Numbered from the stretch's first letter, positions 1 to 8,272 are shown. The stretch: 64,000 nt of DNA from Candidatus Pelagibacter communis (GCF_001180185.1 NZ_CVSS01000021.1:1-64000); one strand, 5' to 3'. The notes: generated by a model from the sequence alone, not told the origin. Made by a program: numbers and translations.

Positions 1-383
1 ACTATCTTTTCAGTTTTTAAAACTGGGTTAGTAATTACGTATCTTCCAGATATTTTAATGAATGGAAAAGAGAAGACCAAGTAAAGACACCTCATTATTT
101 TACACGTGAAGATAAAAAAACTATTTTTTTTGCAGGAATTTATGAAAATGATCAGTTTTGTTTAATTACTGAAGAGGCTAAAGATAACATTAAAGAAATT
201 CATCATCGTCAACCAGTAATATTAAATAAAACAGATGTGAATCATTACTTAAATTTGGAGACATCTGGTTCTAATTTTTTAAAAGAATCCAATAAACCTG
301 GTTTAATTTTTCATGAAATTTCAAAAGATGTAAATAAACCAACTAATAATACTGCGTCATTAATTCAAAAATTAAGTAATTAG
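1..383 (+). pseudogene. SRAP/YedK-family protein, 3' part, apparently frameshifted
   Basis: The reading frame ending at the TAG at 381-383 encodes the C-terminal half of a SRAP (SOS response-associated peptidase, YedK/HMCES) protein: an EWKRE segment (63-65 is the Trp codon), an FFAGIYE-like strand, a HHRQPVIL segment carrying the family's catalytic His region, and a final VNKPTNNT segment. SRAP proteins trap abasic sites in single-stranded DNA through an N-terminal Cys. In this frame there is a TAA at 18-20. The bases upstream read better in frame 1 (TIFSVFK...LVIT), which fits the SRAP segment just before the EW motif, so a one-base loss near 37-45 is likely. The 5' end lies outside the window. 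It could be a true pseudogene or a sequencing error. Confidence 0.6.
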
Positions 384-424
384 AGGGTTGAGTAAGAAGT
401 TAATTTTTAATAAAATATTTGTCA

Positions 425-1537
425 ATGCTATCATATATAATACCTTTTATAATTTTGATCTTGATTGTCGTATTTATTCATGAATATGGACATTATTACT
501 TTGCAAAAAAATATGGAGTGGGAGTTACAGATTTTTCAATAGGCTTTGGTAAAGAAATTTTTGGATGGAATGATAAATCTGGAACAAGATGGAAAATTTG
601 TTGGATACCATTAGGAGGATATGTAAAATTTTTTGGAGATCGAAATGTATATTCTCAGACAGATCATGATGAAATATTAGAGAAATATAGTGAAGAAGAA
701 CAAAAGAAATTATTTACTTTAAAACCGTTATATCAAAGAGCCCTAATAGTTTTTGGAGGTCCTTTAGCAAATTTTTTATTAGCAATAGTTATTTTTTTTT
801 CTATTTATACTTTTGTAGGTAAAGATTTTACACCAGCAATGATTAATGAAGTTCAAAAAGATAGTCCAGCAATGGTAGGAGGATTAAAACAAAATGATAT
901 AATTTTAGAAATTGATGGAAACACAGTGGATAGTATCATGGATGTTTCAAAATATATTACAATGTCCACGGATGAAATAATTAGTTTTAAAGTTAAACGT
1001 TCATACGAAGAAATTATATTAAATGTAAAACCAGAAATGGTCAAAAGTGAGGATAACCTTGGAAATTCTATAAATAAAAGAATAGTTGGTATTAAATTAG
1101 GTGCATACAATAATGAAATAAACCACGTCAAATTAGGACCAGCCCAAGCAATTTTGCATGCTGTTAATGAAGTCTATTATGTAAGTACTTCTAGCCTAAA
1201 ATATATTGGAGGAATGATTGTGGGGAAGGCTGATACATCACAATTAGGTGGACCAATTAGAATAGCTAAAATTTCTGGACAAGTTGCTGATATTGGTATT
1301 TTGGCTTTTATTAGCATGATGGCTTACATTTCAATAAGTCTTGGTTTAGTAAATTTATTTCCCATTCCAATGCTCGATGGCGGTCATCTAATGTTTTATG
1401 CATTTGAAAAGGTTTTAGGCCGTCCATTATCACAAAAAACTCAAGAAGGTTTTTTTCGAATCGGTATTTTTTTATTGATATCTTTGATGTTTTTTACGAC
1501 ATTTAATGATTTGAAGGATCTCGGTCTTTTTAAATAA
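425..1537 (+). CDS. rseP: RseP-type site-2 intramembrane metalloprotease
   Basis: Inner-membrane zinc protease of the M50 family, which cleaves membrane-spanning substrates such as anti-sigma factors and leftover signal peptides. Residues 19-23 are HEYGH, the HExxH zinc motif inside the first membrane helix, and residues 317-321 are LDGGH, which carries the third zinc-ligand Asp. A single PDZ domain lies at about 125-200 (DSPAMVGGLKQNDIILEIDG). Length 370 aa fits the one-PDZ alphaproteobacterial form (E. coli has about 450 with two). An in-frame TTG six bases upstream (419) is a possible start; the ATG is preferred. The usual neighbours dxr, cdsA and bamA are absent here. Confidence 0.9.
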   Translation: MLSYIIPFIILILIVVFIHEYGHYYFAKKYGVGVTDFSIGFGKEIFGWNDKSGTRWKICWIPLGGYVKFFGDRNVYSQTDHDEILEKYSEEEQKKLFTLKPLYQRALIVFGGPLANFLLAIVIFFSIYTFVGKDFTPAMINEVQKDSPAMVGGLKQNDIILEIDGNTVDSIMDVSKYITMSTDEIISFKVKRSYEEIILNVKPEMVKSEDNLGNSINKRIVGIKLGAYNNEINHVKLGPAQAILHAVNEVYYVSTSSLKYIGGMIVGKADTSQLGGPIRIAKISGQVADIGILAFISMMAYISISLGLVNLFPIPMLDGGHLMFYAFEKVLGRPLSQKTQEGFFRIGIFLLISLMFFTTFNDLKDLGLFK

Positions 1538-1581
1538 TTAAAAGTTGAAATTATAAAAAACCTAGTAAAATCAATACAAAT

Positions 1582-1612
1582 TTGTCATTTTACAACATAT
1601 TGTGTGTATAAA
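1582..1612 (+). promoter_or_regulatory. Putative sigma-70 promoter of the HU gene
   Basis: TTGTCA at 1582-1587 is followed 19 bases later by TATAAA at 1607-1612 (GTATAA one base earlier gives a spacing of 18). It lies about 80 bases before the HU start codon in the only sizeable gap between rseP and HU. Confidence 0.4.
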
Positions 1613-1692
1613 TAAATATACCACTAAAAAAAAGCTTGATTTATATGGGTTATTTTGAAAAAAAAGAATTAACCAATAAAACCGGAGCTAAA

Positions 1693-1968
1693 ATGAATAA
1701 AAAACAACTAATCGTAAAGCTTTCAGGGGCATTAAATTTAAGTAAAGCTGATGCTGAAAGAACTTTCGATACAATTACCAACACTATTTTAGACGCTTTA
1801 AAAGGTGATGATTCAGTAAAGATAGCTGGATTTGGTACTTATAAAGTAGCTAAAAGAAAGGCTAGAGTTGGAAGAAATCCTAGAACTGGTGAACAGATAC
1901 AAATCGCTGCATCACAGAAGGTTAAATTCTTGCCTGCAAAAGCTTTAAAAGAAGTATTCAATAGATAA
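1693..1968 (+). CDS. hup: HU-type histone-like DNA-binding protein
   Basis: Nucleoid protein of the HU/IHF family, acting as a dimer that bends DNA without strong sequence preference. It is 91 aa, the usual HU size. The DNA-clamping arm is visible as GRNPRTGEQIQI near residues 61-72, with the family FGTYKVAKRKAR segment before it. The frame is open upstream to 1636, but the ATG at 1693 gives the canonical MNKKQL start and has GGAG just upstream. In many alphaproteobacteria HU follows lon; here lon is 46 kb away. A strong terminator follows. Confidence 0.93.
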   Translation: MNKKQLIVKLSGALNLSKADAERTFDTITNTILDALKGDDSVKIAGFGTYKVAKRKARVGRNPRTGEQIQIAASQKVKFLPAKALKEVFNR

Positions 1969-1975
1969 CTTTTTG

Positions 1976-2009
1976 AACAGCCTTGATGTAAAAATACATT
2001 AAGGCTGTT
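1976..2009 (+). terminator. Rho-independent terminator of the HU gene
   Basis: A 15-bp stem (AACAGCCTTGATGTA against TACATTAAGGCTGTT, one G:T pair) closes an AAAA loop and is followed by a short T run. It begins 7 bases after the HU stop codon. Confidence 0.85.
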
Positions 2010-2102
2010 TCTATATGCATTTTCTGCATACCCAATTTTCCTAATCAGCGTTAGTTTTTAAATATTTAGAAAATATAAGAGCTCTTTTAACAGGGAGGTC
2101 TT

Positions 2103-3404
2103 ATGACTAAATTAATAAAAAAAATAAGTGCGCCACTTATTAGTTTAATTTTTTTGTTGAACATGAGTAGTGCAGGTATGGCAGAAACAACAGTCTCTGC
2201 TGAAGTAGGTTTTATTTTTAATACCTTATTGTTTCTTATTTGTGGATTCTTAGTAATGTTTATGGCGGCAGGATTTGCAATGTTAGAGTCAGGTATGGTT
2301 ACATCAAAAAGTGTATCTGTAATCTGTGCAAAAAACATTGGGTTATTTTCAATTGCAGGAATTATGTTTTGGTTAGTAGGTTATAATTTAGCTTACGGAA
2401 TACCAGAGGGTGGATATATAGGAAAATTTATTCCATGGTCAGATGCTAGTGCAGTAGACACTGGTTATTCTGATGGTTCAGATTGGTATTTTCAGATGGT
2501 ATTTTGTGCAACAACAGTATCTATTGTTTCGGGTACAATGGCCGAAAGGATTAAATTATGGCCATTCTTCGTATTCGCGGCAGTCCTTTCAGGAATTATT
2601 TATCCAATCGTAATGGGTTGGCAGTGGGGAGGAGGCTGGTTAGCAGAATTAGGGTTTTCTGATTTTGCTGGTTCGACTCTTGTACACTCAACTGGTGGTG
2701 CAGCAGCTTTAGCTGGTGCCATGATAATTGGTCCTAGACTTGGTAGATTTACAAAGTCTGGTGCTCCAGCTCCGCTTAAGCCATTTGCAGCTTCATCAAT
2801 TCCACTAGTAACTATAGGAGTATTTATTTTATGGCTAGGTTGGTTTGGATTTAATGGCGGCTCACAATTAGCTATGGGAACTGCAGTAGATGCAATTGCT
2901 GTATCAACTATCTTCATGAATACATTTTTAGCGGGTGCAGGTGGAGTTGTAGGTGCTGCTATCATTACAAGATTACATTTTGGTAAAACAGATGTAGTTC
3001 AAATGTTAAATGGATGTATTGGTGGATTAGTTGCAGTTACAGCTGAACCTTTAGCCCCATCACCTTTCGCAGCTATATTGATAGGTGCCGTTGGTGGTCT
3101 AATTGTAGTGTATGGTACAAAACTATTATTCTCATTAAAAATTGATGATGTAGTTGGAGCCATACCTGCTCACTTGTTTGCAGGAATTTGGGGAACATTA
3201 ATAGTTCCAGCTACAAATTCTGATGCAGTTTTCAGTTCACAGTTAATTGGAGTGATTTCAGTTAATATATTTGTTTTTGTAGTAGCTTACATTGTGTTTA
3301 GCGCTATCAAAGCAACAATCGGGCTAAGATTAAGTAAAGAAGGTGAAACTAAAGGTACCGATGTTACTGAAACTGGTGTGATTGCGTATGCAATACGAGA
3401 CTAA
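2103..3404 (+). CDS. amtB: Ammonium transporter AmtB
   Basis: Amt/MEP/Rh channel that brings ammonium across the inner membrane. The first 27 residues look like a cleavable signal peptide (ending GMA), followed by about 11 membrane helices. The conserved pore histidines are visible at H195 (STLVHSTGG) and H357 (IPAHLFAGIWGT). Length 433 aa is typical. A strong ribosome-binding site GGAGGT sits at 2094-2099. No glnK is adjacent, unlike the common glnK-amtB pair, so PII control, if any, must come from elsewhere. No sigma-54 promoter motif was seen in the 90-base leader. Two hairpins follow the stop codon. Confidence 0.95.
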   Translation: MTKLIKKISAPLISLIFLLNMSSAGMAETTVSAEVGFIFNTLLFLICGFLVMFMAAGFAMLESGMVTSKSVSVICAKNIGLFSIAGIMFWLVGYNLAYGIPEGGYIGKFIPWSDASAVDTGYSDGSDWYFQMVFCATTVSIVSGTMAERIKLWPFFVFAAVLSGIIYPIVMGWQWGGGWLAELGFSDFAGSTLVHSTGGAAALAGAMIIGPRLGRFTKSGAPAPLKPFAASSIPLVTIGVFILWLGWFGFNGGSQLAMGTAVDAIAVSTIFMNTFLAGAGGVVGAAIITRLHFGKTDVVQMLNGCIGGLVAVTAEPLAPSPFAAILIGAVGGLIVVYGTKLLFSLKIDDVVGAIPAHLFAGIWGTLIVPATNSDAVFSSQLIGVISVNIFVFVVAYIVFSAIKATIGLRLSKEGETKGTDVTETGVIAYAIRD

Positions 3405-3416
3405 TTGTTAACAATA

Positions 3417-3466
3417 TGGGACTTTCCGCTCTCTGTATCTTAAAGATTACTCAACGGAGAGTCCCA
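3417..3466. other. Hairpin in the amtB 3' region
   Basis: An imperfect inverted repeat pairs TGGGACTTTCCG (3417-3428) with CGGAGAGTCCCA (3455-3466), one G:T pair, around a 26-base loop. It is followed on the plus strand by A8, not a T run, so it is not a classic terminator for amtB. It may stabilise the 3' end or belong to a two-part terminator with the stronger hairpin 37 bases downstream. Confidence 0.5.
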
Positions 3467-3500
3467 AAAAAAATTAACTTCTCTCTCTTATAGTTAATAA

Positions 3501-4007
3501 TTAAAGGCCCTTCGGGGCCTTTTTAATTTTTCGTAAATTTTCTATTGTTTCTAAAACTTCTTTAGCATGTCCTTTTACTTTTACATTTTCCCAAAATCTT
3601 AAAATACGACCTTTTTTACTTACTAAAATTGTTGACCGTTTTATTCCCATAAATTCTCTACCCATAAATTGTTTTCTACCCCAAACCTTATATTTTTTTA
3701 TTACTTTAAGTTTTTCATCAGATAATAGATCAAATTTAATTTTATTTTTTTTCTTGAATTTTTTATGACTGATAATGCTATCTTTCGAAATACCAATTAC
3801 CTCACACTTAAGTTTTTTAAATTTTTCTAAAAGTTTATTAAATTCAATCGTTTCTAAAGTACAACCTGGCGTATTATCTTTGGGGTAGAAATATATAACT
3901 ATATATTTACCTATGAAATCTTTAAGTTTAAAATTCTTGTCATTCGTTGATGGTAAAGTAAAATCCGGGGCTCTTATATTCATTTTATCATTTAATTTCA
4001 TTTTCAT
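3501..4007 (-). CDS. bcp: Peroxiredoxin, Bcp/PrxQ family
   Basis: Thiol peroxidase reducing hydrogen peroxide and organic hydroperoxides, probably cytoplasmic and thioredoxin-dependent. The family motif YFYPKDNTPGCTLE places the peroxidatic Cys at C49. The resolving Cys found five residues later in E. coli Bcp is not present; a Cys near residue 74 is the other candidate. Length 168 aa is slightly over the usual 155 because of a basic C-terminal tail, which doubles as part of a terminator hairpin. ATGs at 4007 and 4001 are both possible starts. It overlaps the preceding glycosyltransferase-like gene by 20 bases, so the two are probably co-transcribed. Confidence 0.9.
   Translation of the reverse strand: MKMKLNDKMNIRAPDFTLPSTNDKNFKLKDFIGKYIVIYFYPKDNTPGCTLETIEFNKLLEKFKKLKCEVIGISKDSIISHKKFKKKNKIKFDLLSDEKLKVIKKYKVWGRKQFMGREFMGIKRSTILVSKKGRILRFWENVKVKGHAKEVLETIENLRKIKKAPKGL
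3503..3524 (+). terminator. UUCG-loop terminator overlapping the bcp 3' end
   Basis: A perfect 8-bp stem (AAAGGCCC / GGGCCTTT) closes a TTCG tetraloop and runs into TTTTT. It is well placed to terminate amtB transcription. Its bases also encode the last codons (KAPKGL) and stop codon of the minus-strand bcp gene. Confidence 0.8.
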
Positions 4008-4965
4008 CCCATAAATATTTATAATTTATAAAAGGAGCAAGTCCATAACTTGAGTTAATATTTGTCAGATGTAATGACAAACTTTTTAAGGGAGAAATAC
4101 AAATTTCTTTTTCATAGATTTCATTTATATATTTTTCAAACGGATCATGTCTATCTTCACAAGTTTTTTTAAAATTATTCCAATATTTATCCAACATGTT
4201 TTTTGAAGTCAAAAAAGTACATAAAGATTTATTAATTGTTCGCCAATGTCTTTTATTACCAATTAGTATATTTGTTTTTTCATTATTCATATAAAGATAA
4301 GGGTAATCTGATGGACAAATGAAAATATCTCTTTTTAATTGAGAAGAGATTCTTTCAAAAGATTTAATCATTTCTTCCAGCATTGATTCAAAATGCAAAT
4401 AATCATCCTCAACAAAAAATACCAGATCTTCAGTTTTATTTTTTCCAATTTCGAAGGAATTTAATAAACTTGCAAGATTTGAAAATGTCTCCAAAGTTTT
4501 TTGTTTCTTAATATAATTGTTATATTTATCATAGTTCAAATAATCAAATTCAGTACTTTCCTCTTGTTTTGAAATTTCTTTAATCTTTTTTAAATTTTCC
4601 TCATTTGAGTGATCATCTAAGATTATCAATTTAAGTTTTATCATTGGTAAATTTTTCTTTAAATGTTTTATTGATTTAATTAAAGAGTTTAGTGATCTCA
4701 TTGAATATTCTATTTTTGGATTTTCGAACAATCTTTTTTTATTTTGATCCCAAATCTCAATATTAGTATTCATTCTAAAAATAATTAAAAGAGATTTTAC
4801 TTTTCTTGTAATACTTACTTGCCCAAGTGGTAGTACAATAGATTGTTTATTAATTTCTGACAATTCCTCACTTAGTTCTTTATTTAAAGTTGGTGAAATA
4901 AATTTGTTTTGATCAATTATTTCATATCCTAATAATTTTATAATTTTGATGAATATTTTTTTCAT
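3988..4965 (-). CDS. Glycosyltransferase-like protein (GT-A fold suspected)
   Basis: Not firmly recognised. The 325-aa protein has an early LIIFRMN strand, a region with LKLIILDDHSNEENLKKI reminiscent of the nucleotide-sugar binding strand of family 2 glycosyltransferases, and a later LVFFVEDDYLHFESML segment that resembles a DXD metal-binding motif. No membrane segment or signal peptide is evident. It sits between an ABA4-like membrane protein gene (15 bases upstream) and bcp. A TTG two codons upstream of the chosen ATG (at 4971) is also possible. A role in modifying a surface glycan is an inference. Confidence 0.5.
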   Translation of the reverse strand: MKKIFIKIIKLLGYEIIDQNKFISPTLNKELSEELSEINKQSIVLPLGQVSITRKVKSLLIIFRMNTNIEIWDQNKKRLFENPKIEYSMRSLNSLIKSIKHLKKNLPMIKLKLIILDDHSNEENLKKIKEISKQEESTEFDYLNYDKYNNYIKKQKTLETFSNLASLLNSFEIGKNKTEDLVFFVEDDYLHFESMLEEMIKSFERISSQLKRDIFICPSDYPYLYMNNEKTNILIGNKRHWRTINKSLCTFLTSKNMLDKYWNNFKKTCEDRHDPFEKYINEIYEKEICISPLKSLSLHLTNINSSYGLAPFINYKYLWDENEIK

Positions 4966-4979
4966 AATCAATCTATATA

Positions 4980-5453
4980 TTAATCATAGAGATTAATTCT
5001 TTTAGCGTAAAAAATTCTTATCACCCAATAAAAAAATAAACCAACTGGTCCAATTAAATATGTAATGATTAAGGGTATTCCTAAGAGAATCTTATTAATT
5101 AAAAATTTTTGAGAATCTTTTAATATCCATCCACCCACAAATAAATTTATTGCGACGAAATGTGTCCAGAACATCAAAAGAAAATAATTATCCTCAAATA
5201 GCTCAGAAACATCTATTAAACCTTTGTAAAGTTTAAAATTTGCATCAAAATCAAAAGAACCAAGATAAGCTTTATACAAAACAAATATGTAGACACCACT
5301 TAATAAAAATATAGGAAAAATTGAAGTAGCTAAATATTTACAAACATGTGATTGTGGAAAAAATATTATCAACATCCAAAATGGAAGAACACCTATATTT
5401 ACCCACAGGTAGAGCATATCAAGTGTAAAATAGTTATAAATTTGTTCGATCAT
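4980..5453 (-). CDS. ABA4-like (DUF4281) membrane protein
   Basis: A 157-aa integral membrane protein with about four helices. It resembles the ABA4-like family: an N-terminal LPFWMLIIFFPQS segment, a central FDF...LFEDNYFLLMFWTHFVAINLFVGGWI segment (acidic residues and a His before an FVGGWI turn), and a C-terminal GPVGLFFYWVIR helix. Plant ABA4 is needed for neoxanthin formation; the bacterial members are uncharacterised. It is divergent from recX with only 28 bases between the start codons, and first in a minus-strand run with the glycosyltransferase-like gene and bcp. A link to carotenoids is possible but not shown by neighbours. Confidence 0.65.
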   Translation of the reverse strand: MIEQIYNYFTLDMLYLWVNIGVLPFWMLIIFFPQSHVCKYLATSIFPIFLLSGVYIFVLYKAYLGSFDFDANFKLYKGLIDVSELFEDNYFLLMFWTHFVAINLFVGGWILKDSQKFLINKILLGIPLIITYLIGPVGLFFYWVIRIFYAKRINLYD

Positions 5454-5481
5454 TATTAATTATATTATATTAGATCTTAAT

Positions 5482-6045
5482 ATGATTCCTATAAGAAACA
5501 AAAAAAAAACTCTAAAAGCCACTGTTGATGAGATGCGTAATTTTGCTTTCTCATATGTTGAAAAATATGCACCGTCGAAACAACAGCTCAAAACCTACCT
5601 CTTAAAGAAATATTTAAAAATGAGAGTTTCAAATGTAAAAAAGCAGGATATTAATAATTTGATTGATACAGTTTTATCTGATTTAGAAAAAAATAAATTT
5701 ATAAATGATAAATTCTACTCAGAAAGTAAAGCAAAAAGCATGATTCATAAAGGCAGTTCAATTAACAAAATTCGAACCTATTTAATTAGCAAAGGAATTA
5801 ATACTGAATTTATAAAAGATACAATAAGCAAAATAAATGAAAATAATTCAGAACAAGATTTTTTTTCAGCGATAAAATTATGTAAAAAAAAAAGAATAGG
5901 ACCTGCCAGAACAGAGGATAATAGATCATTATTTTATAAAAAAGATATTTCACTTTTAGCTCGAAATGGTTTTGATTTTGAGACTTCAAAAAGAGTGATG
6001 GATATTGATAAAGAGGATTTTTTAAAAATTATAAATTTACTTTAA
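5482..6045 (+). CDS. recX: Regulatory protein RecX
   Basis: Modulator of RecA that binds its filament groove and limits recombinase activity. The 187-aa product has the three-helix repeats of the family: an early SKQQLKTYLLKKYLK repeat near residues 33-47 and the middle repeat NDKFYSESKAKSMIHKGSS followed by INKIRTYLISKGI. The C-terminal repeat is more divergent. recA is not in the window, which is common. The start codon is only 28 bases from the divergent ABA4-like gene, so the promoters overlap. Its 3' end overlaps the convergent 46-aa gene by nine bases. Confidence 0.85.
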   Translation: MIPIRNKKKTLKATVDEMRNFAFSYVEKYAPSKQQLKTYLLKKYLKMRVSNVKKQDINNLIDTVLSDLEKNKFINDKFYSESKAKSMIHKGSSINKIRTYLISKGINTEFIKDTISKINENNSEQDFFSAIKLCKKKRIGPARTEDNRSLFYKKDISLLARNGFDFETSKRVMDIDKEDFLKIINLL

Positions 6046-6177
6046 TTTTTTCTTTTCTTGCTTAAGAAGAAGATCAATTTTATTTTTTATGTAATTTTTT
6101 ACAAAAACAAATATAAGTAAGCCAAAAATTGAAACTGATATAATAATTATTAATATTATTTTTAATTGTTCATCCAT
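6037..6177 (-). CDS. Small single-span membrane protein (46 aa)
   Basis: An ATG overlaps the cysQ stop codon as TAATG, indicating translational coupling. The product is MDEQLKII... with one long hydrophobic helix (about residues 6-26, rich in Ile) followed by a basic tail (KNYIKNKIDLLLKQEKKKLK). I do not recognise a family. The coupling to cysQ and the clean membrane-plus-basic-tail design argue that it is a real gene. Confidence 0.6.
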   Translation of the reverse strand: MDEQLKIILIIIISVSIFGLLIFVFVKNYIKNKIDLLLKQEKKKLK

Positions 6178-6950
6178 TAAACTAATTTTTTACTTTTTAA
6201 TATTAAACTTGGATTTTTAAAATCTTTTTTACCGTAAACTATCTCATTATTTTCAAAATCAGTTATGATACCTCCTGAATGCTGAAGAATTGCATGACCT
6301 GCAGCAATATCCCATTCACATGCTCTTGGTTCAGCTGCATATCCATCAAACTCACCAGTGGCGATAACACAAAACTTTAATGAGCTTTTCATTCTTAGAT
6401 AATTTTTCACATTTAATTTATTAAATATTTTTTGAATTTGCGGTTTAATTGTATTTGAGTAAGATACAAATTTTATTTTATCTTTATCAAAATTTCTAGA
6501 TCCGTCGAGTTTGACTTCTTTATTATTAATTAATTCGTAAGCTTGACCTTCGCCATAAGAGTAAAACATTCTTTTTTTTGCTGGTGCATAAATTAATCCA
6601 GCGGCAGGTCTATTATCTAAAATCAGACCTGCATTAATTGTAAATTCTTCAAGATTATTTATATAGTCATAAGTTCCGTCAATTGGATCTACTAACCAAA
6701 AATCTTTGAGATTTTTGTTTGATTTATTATCAGATGTTTCCTCGGATATAATTGGTATCTCAGGTGTTAATTCATTTAGTCTTTTGCTAATTATTTTATT
6801 AACTTCTAAATCACCATTACTTACTGGGGTATTATCTGCTTTCATTTTTTTTTTTAAACCTTCATTTCTTAATTTTAGACACAATTTTCCAGCATCAAAA
6901 AAAGTGCTTATTAAATTTCTTACTACCTTTTCAAGATTAATTTTTTTCAT
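6177..6950 (-). CDS. cysQ: Inositol monophosphatase family phosphatase, CysQ type
   Basis: Probable 3'(2'),5'-bisphosphate nucleotidase that recycles the PAP made during sulfate assimilation. The FIG-superfamily metal site is clear: SEETSD (Glu of motif A), DPIDGTYDYIN (motif B) and CEWDIAAGHAIL (motif C). The 257-aa length is normal for CysQ/IMPase. Substrate cannot be settled from sequence alone: inositol monophosphatase or histidinol phosphatase activity is possible. It overlaps the upstream DUF3553 gene by 14 bases and is coupled by TAATG to the 46-aa membrane protein, so the three form one minus-strand operon. Confidence 0.85.
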   Translation of the reverse strand: MKKINLEKVVRNLISTFFDAGKLCLKLRNEGLKKKMKADNTPVSNGDLEVNKIISKRLNELTPEIPIISEETSDNKSNKNLKDFWLVDPIDGTYDYINNLEEFTINAGLILDNRPAAGLIYAPAKKRMFYSYGEGQAYELINNKEVKLDGSRNFDKDKIKFVSYSNTIKPQIQKIFNKLNVKNYLRMKSSLKFCVIATGEFDGYAAEPRACEWDIAAGHAILQHSGGIITDFENNEIVYGKKDFKNPSLILKSKKLV

Positions 6951-7113
6951 TAACTTTTCTTAGTTCAATATTAATCGTATTAATTACTTTTTTTCCCACA
7001 TTTTCGAAATTTACAGTTACCTTTTCTTTAATTATTGATTGTACCTGACCTATACCCCATTCTTTTGCAGAAGGATTGTAAACTTTGTCACCTGGTTCAA
7101 AATCTAATATCAT
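6937..7113 (-). CDS. DUF3553 family protein (58 aa)
   Basis: A 58-aa protein read from the ATG at 7111-7113. It has the DUF3553 pattern: [20 protein letters not shown], then [13 protein letters not shown]. The family resembles the small beta-barrel RNA-polymerase/DNA-binding CarD/UvrD-C-like modules and has no settled function. It overlaps the start of cysQ by 14 bases and is the first gene of that operon. It is divergent from mnmA, whose true start (7154) leaves about 40 bases for both promoters. Confidence 0.75.
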   Translation of the reverse strand: MILDFEPGDKVYNPSAKEWGIGQVQSIIKEKVTVNFENVGKKVINTINIELRKVNEKN

Positions 7114-7153
7114 TTATTTAACTTATATAAGAAATAAGTATAAATACTATTTT

Positions 7154-8272
7154 ATGAACTCTCAATTAAACTCCATAGGACTGTTAAAAAAACCCTCTGA
7201 AACTACTGTTGTTGTAGCCATGTCTGGAGGAGTAGATTCATCGACTGTAGCCGGAATTATGAAAAGAGATGGGTATAATGTTATTGGAATAACTTTAAAG
7301 CTTTATGATGACGGTAAAGAGGTAGCATCTTCAAAACAGTGTTGTTCAGGACAGGACATTATGGATGCTAAAAGAGTTGCACAAAAACTTGGGATCGAGC
7401 ATAAAATTTTATATTATCAAGATAAATTTAAACAGGGTGTGATAGATAATTTTGTAGAAAGTTATTTAAAAGGTGAAACGCCCATACCATGTGTTCAATG
7501 TAATCAAACAGTAAAATTTAAAGATTTATTTGAAGTTTCGAAAGAATTAAATGCTGATGCACTAATAACAGGACATTATGTTAAAAGTATAACATCAAAT
7601 AATGAGACTAACATGTACCGAGCAATAGATGAAAATAGAGATCAAAGTTATTTCTTATTTAATACGACAAGAGAACAACTAAATTATCTTCGTTTTCCTT
7701 TAGGTGGCATGTTTAAAAATGAAACAAGATCTATTGCAAAAGAATTAGATTTAAATGTAGCTGAGAAACCAGACAGCCAGGATATATGTTTTGTTCCAAA
7801 TGGGGATTATGCTTCAGTTATAAGAAAATTTAAGCCAGAGTCTTTTAAAAAAGGGAATATCAAAGATTTAAGCGGAAAAGTTATTGGTGTTCACGACGGT
7901 ATCATAAATTTTACAATTGGCCAAAGAAAAGGAATTAAAGTTTCTAATGTTGAAGCGTTATATGTATTGAAAATTAATTCAGATAAAAATGAAATTATAG
8001 TTGGACCAAGAGAAGAACTCGGAAAGAAAATTATAAGTATTAATAATTTAAATCTCCTTGTTGATAAAAAAAATTTAGATAAGGATATTTTGGTAAAAGT
8101 TAGATCAACAGGAAAACTATTAAATGCTAAAATTAAATTTATTAATAAAAATTCTGCTGATGTTATATTAAAAAATTTTGAAGACGGGATCTCACCTGGT
8201 CAAGCTTGTGTTTTTTATGATTTAGATAAACAAGGATATAAAGTTCTAGGAGGGGGTTGGATAATTAATTAA
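7154..8272 (+). CDS. mnmA: tRNA-specific 2-thiouridylase MnmA
   Basis: Adds sulfur to U34 of the wobble position in tRNAs for Lys, Glu and Gln, using ATP and persulfide sulfur. The PP-loop ATP site is SGGVDS at residues 24-29. The two catalytic Cys regions are seen as PCVQCNQ and the [11 protein letters not shown] segment. A typical C-terminal beta-barrel follows ([10 protein letters not shown], then [10 protein letters not shown]). The frame is open further upstream to 7085, but the ATG at 7154 gives a normal 372-aa protein and avoids running into the divergent gene. Its 3' end overlaps the convergent membrane protein by eight bases. Confidence 0.95.
   Translation: MNSQLNSIGLLKKPSETTVVVAMSGGVDSSTVAGIMKRDGYNVIGITLKLYDDGKEVASSKQCCSGQDIMDAKRVAQKLGIEHKILYYQDKFKQGVIDNFVESYLKGETPIPCVQCNQTVKFKDLFEVSKELNADALITGHYVKSITSNNETNMYRAIDENRDQSYFLFNTTREQLNYLRFPLGGMFKNETRSIAKELDLNVAEKPDSQDICFVPNGDYASVIRKFKPESFKKGNIKDLSGKVIGVHDGIINFTIGQRKGIKVSNVEALYVLKINSDKNEIIVGPREELGKKIISINNLNLLVDKKNLDKDILVKVRSTGKLLNAKIKFINKNSADVILKNFEDGISPGQACVFYDLDKQGYKVLGGGWIIN

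Noticed and set aside
853-1131. Minus-strand open frame of 92 codons inside rseP
   Set aside because: It is antisense to a well-supported gene, has no recognisable motif, and such shadow frames are common in this AT-rich DNA.
2010-2102. Possible nitrogen-regulated sigma-54 promoter before amtB
   Set aside because: No TGGC-N7-TGC-type element could be found in the leader.
2600-2965. Minus-strand open frame of 121 codons inside amtB
   Set aside because: Pro/Ala-rich product mirrors the Gly/Ala codons of amtB on the other strand; not a gene.
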